Source: Gibbula magus (taxonomy: Eukaryota > Mollusca > Gastropoda > Trochida > Trochidae). Taken from it: a stretch of DNA of 64,000 nucleotides. The stretch spans positions 1 to 64,000 of the forward strand of contig CAKZFU010000131.1 of the NCBI GenBank assembly GCA_936450465.1, in the 5' to 3' direction. Below, in pieces: positions 62,481 through 64,000 of this stretch (within the stretch, counting starts at the first letter, position 1; each line of letters starts with the position of its first letter). Made by a program: the position numbers and the translations under genes. The notes beneath the pieces were generated by a model. The model was not told the origin of the DNA. It searched no databases and worked only from the letters and a program-made list of their open reading frames with translations.

Positions 62481-63479
62481 CATGAATTTTTTGGGGTTTC
62501 CGTAAAATCAAAAATATAAATTTCGATGAAATTTTAACGAAAAAAAATCCCAAAAAAATCAGAAAATCATGAATTTTTGGGGGTTTCCGGAAAATCAAAA
62601 ATATAAATTTCGATGAAATTTTAACGAAAAAAAATCCCAAAAAAAAACAGAAAATCATGAATTTTTTGGGGTTTCCGTAAAATCAAAAATATAAATTTCG
62701 ATGAAATTTTAACGAAAAAAAATCCCAAAAAAATCAGAAAATCATGAATTTTTGGGGGTTTCCGGAAAATCAAAAATATAAATTTCGATGAAATTTTAAC
62801 GAAAAAAAATCCAAAAAAAAATCAGAAAATCATGACTTTTTGGGGGTTTCCGGAAAATCAAAAATATAAATTTCGATGAAATTTTAACGAAAAAAAATCC
62901 CAAAAAAATCAGAAAATCATGAATTTTTGGGGGTTTCCGGAAAATCAAAAATATAAATTTCGATGAAATTTTAACGAAAAAAAATCCAAAAAAAAATCAG
63001 AAAATCATGACTTTTTGGGGGTTTCCGGAAAATCAAAAATATAAATTTCGATGAAATTTTTACGAAAAAAAATCCCAAAAAAATCAGAAAATCATGAATT
63101 TTTGGGGGTTTCCGTGAAATCAAAAATATAAATTTCGATGAAATTTTAACGAAAAAAAATCCCAAAAAAATCAGAAAATCATGAATTTTTTGGGGTTTCC
63201 GTAAAATCAAAAATATAAATTTCGATGAAATTTTAACGAAAAAAAATCCCAAAAAAATCAGAAAATCATGAATTTTTTGGGGTTTCCGTAAAATCAAAAA
63301 TATAAATTTCGATGAAATTTTAACGAAAAAAAATCCCAAAAAAATCAGAAAATCATGAATTTTTGGGGGTTTCCGGAAAATCAAAAATATAAATTTCGAT
63401 GAAATTTTAACGAAAAAAAATCCAAAAAAAAATCAGAAAATCATGAATTTTTTGGGGTTTCCGGAAAATCAAAAATATA

Positions 63480-64000
63480 AATTTCGATGAAATTTTAACG
63501 GATAAAAATCCAAATAAATCATAAAATCATGAATTTTTTTGGGTTTCCGGAAAATCAAAAATATAAATTTCGATGAAATTTTAACGTAAAAAAATCCCCA
63601 AAAAATAAGAAAAATCCTGAATTTTTTTGGGTTTCCTGAAAATCAAAATTATAAATTTCGATGAAATTTTAACGGATAAAAATCCCAAAAAAATCAGAAA
63701 ATCATTAATTTTTTTTGGTTTCCGGAAAATCAAAAATATTAATTTCGATGAAATTTTAACGGATAAAAATCCAAATAAATCATAAAATCATGAATTTTTT
63801 TGGGTTCCCTGAAAATCAAAAATATAAATTTCGATGAAATTTTAACGGATAAAAATCCAAAAAAATCATAAAATCATGAATTTTTTTGGGTTTCCGGAAA
63901 ATCAAAAATATAAATTTCGATGAAATTTTAACGGATAAAAATCCAAATAAATCATAAAATCATGAATTTTTTTGGGTTTCCGGAAAATCAAAAATATAAA
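63480..64000 (+). repeat. D-type block running off the window end
   Basis: D monomers (ACGGATAAAA at ~63,499, 63,672, 63,758, 63,846 and 63,932) with AAAAATCCTG (~63,610) begin here and are still present at the last base. No E monomers precede them, unlike at 54.1 and 59.2 kb. Confidence 0.85.

Larger units (their letters stand above)
1..64000 (+). repeat. 87-bp AT-rich satellite array filling the window
   Basis: The same unit recurs from the first to the last base, always in the same orientation; each copy carries GAAATTTTAACG, AATCAGAAAATCATGA and TTTCCG in that order. The usual period is 87 bp, with 86- and 88-bp copies produced mainly by one-base changes in the two A-runs, giving about 735 copies. 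Both window ends cut through a monomer, so the array continues on each side. No non-satellite sequence longer than a partial monomer was seen, and no inverted copy (CGTTAAAATTTC on the + strand) was noticed. Long homogeneous arrays of this kind are typical of eukaryotic constitutive heterochromatin. Chromosomal position and species cannot be decided here. I do not recognise the satellite as a named family. Confidence 0.98.
39511..64000 (+). repeat. Segment C: mosaic of core and diverged monomers
   Basis: From about 39.51 kb, blocks of diverged monomers alternate with core monomers. Two diverged families recur: E, marked by GAATTGTTTTGGG, CCTGAAAATTAAAA, TTTAAAGTAAAA, TTTTTTTCGGTTTCC and AAAAGATAAATT; and D, marked by ACGGATAAAA, CCAAATAAATCATAAAATC and AAATATGAATTTCG. 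Where both occur together E precedes D. Neither was seen in the first 39.5 kb. The core stretches between them resemble those of segments A and B, so segment C looks like an intercalation of old and new monomers amplified together. Confidence 0.8.

Noticed and set aside
1..64000. CRISPR array
   Set aside because: There are no unique spacers; the whole 87-bp period is conserved, monomer lengths are satellite-like, and no cas genes are present.
1..64000. CENP-B box (TTCG....A..CGGG pattern)
   Set aside because: TTCGATGAAATTTTAACG has the start but not the CGGG end at the right spacing, and the CGGG of some variants (TTTTTTCGGG) lacks the upstream half. Neither strand fits.
1..64000. Telomeric repeats or subtelomere end
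   Set aside because: No TTAGGG, TTAGGC, TTAGG or TTTAGGG tandem runs were seen on either strand.
1..64000. Assembly artefact (artificially repeated sequence)
   Set aside because: Monomers differ by many linked variants with structured long-range order, which a simple looping error would not create. Copy number and the exact multi-monomer gaps could still be affected by mis-assembly and need long-read support.
1..64000. Compensatory variation between the CC/CCC and TTTTTGGGGG/TTTTTTGGGG ends of the mid-monomer stem
   Set aside because: Reading many copies, both upstream forms occur with both downstream forms (for example TCCC with either GAATTTTTTGGGG or GAATTTTTGGGGG), so I could not claim covariation.

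Overview
The whole 64 kb window is one uninterrupted tandem satellite-DNA array. The repeat unit is about 87 bp (roughly 735 head-to-tail copies), and it enters and leaves the window mid-array. I read no unique sequence, gene, RNA gene, mobile element, inversion or telomere repeat anywhere in it. A typical unit (782-868) is 77% A+T with a strong strand bias: 42 A, 25 T, 10 C and 10 G on the + strand. Monomers run in the same orientation throughout. An array of this size and homogeneity, with multi-kilobase higher-order repeats, points to eukaryotic heterochromatin (pericentromeric, subtelomeric or sex/B-chromosome). The species cannot be named from the sequence. The A-tract-rich, TTTCCGGAAA-containing, CpG-retaining style resembles invertebrate (for example nematode or insect) noncoding DNA, but that is only an impression.

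Layout. Segment A (1 to ~22.4 kb) is built from a few monomer variants told apart by linked differences: GAATTTTTTGGGG with CCGTAAAA, GAATTTTTGGGGG with CCGGAAAA, GACTTTTTGGGGG, GATTTTTTTGGGG followed by TATCGAT, and TTTTTTCGGG. A recurring composite cassette of about six monomers appears at least a dozen times, and a ~3.4 kb block is duplicated at an offset of ~4.71 kb. Segment B (~22.4-39.5 kb) adds new variants (CCGAAAATC, AAAATTATAAAT, GACTTTTTTGGGG) and carries duplications at offsets of 12.3-12.6 kb, 3.14 kb, 6.45 kb and 0.96 kb. Segment C (~39.5-64 kb) is a mosaic: ordinary monomers alternate with blocks of clearly diverged monomers. These are either an 'E' type (GAATTGTTTTGGG, TAAAGTAAAA, AAAAGATAAATT) or a 'D' type of ~86 bp (ACGGATAAAA, CCAAATAAATCATAAAATC). 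Segment C is itself organised in 3.9 kb and 5.1 kb higher-order repeats.

There are no interacting genes. Because 87 = 3 x 29, one minus-strand frame of the consensus has no stop codon, so a repetitive Phe-rich 29-residue peptide can be read for long distances (up to ~398 codons). The consensus of that frame has no ATG, and it is repeatedly broken by 1-nt A-run indels, so I treat it as non-coding. The features worth attention lie in the DNA itself: two inverted repeats per monomer, a variant-dependent 10-bp palindrome, spaced A-tracts, unusually high CpG retention, and a nested duplication history that can be read from diagnostic variants. All higher-order-repeat boundaries were read by eye and are good to about one monomer.
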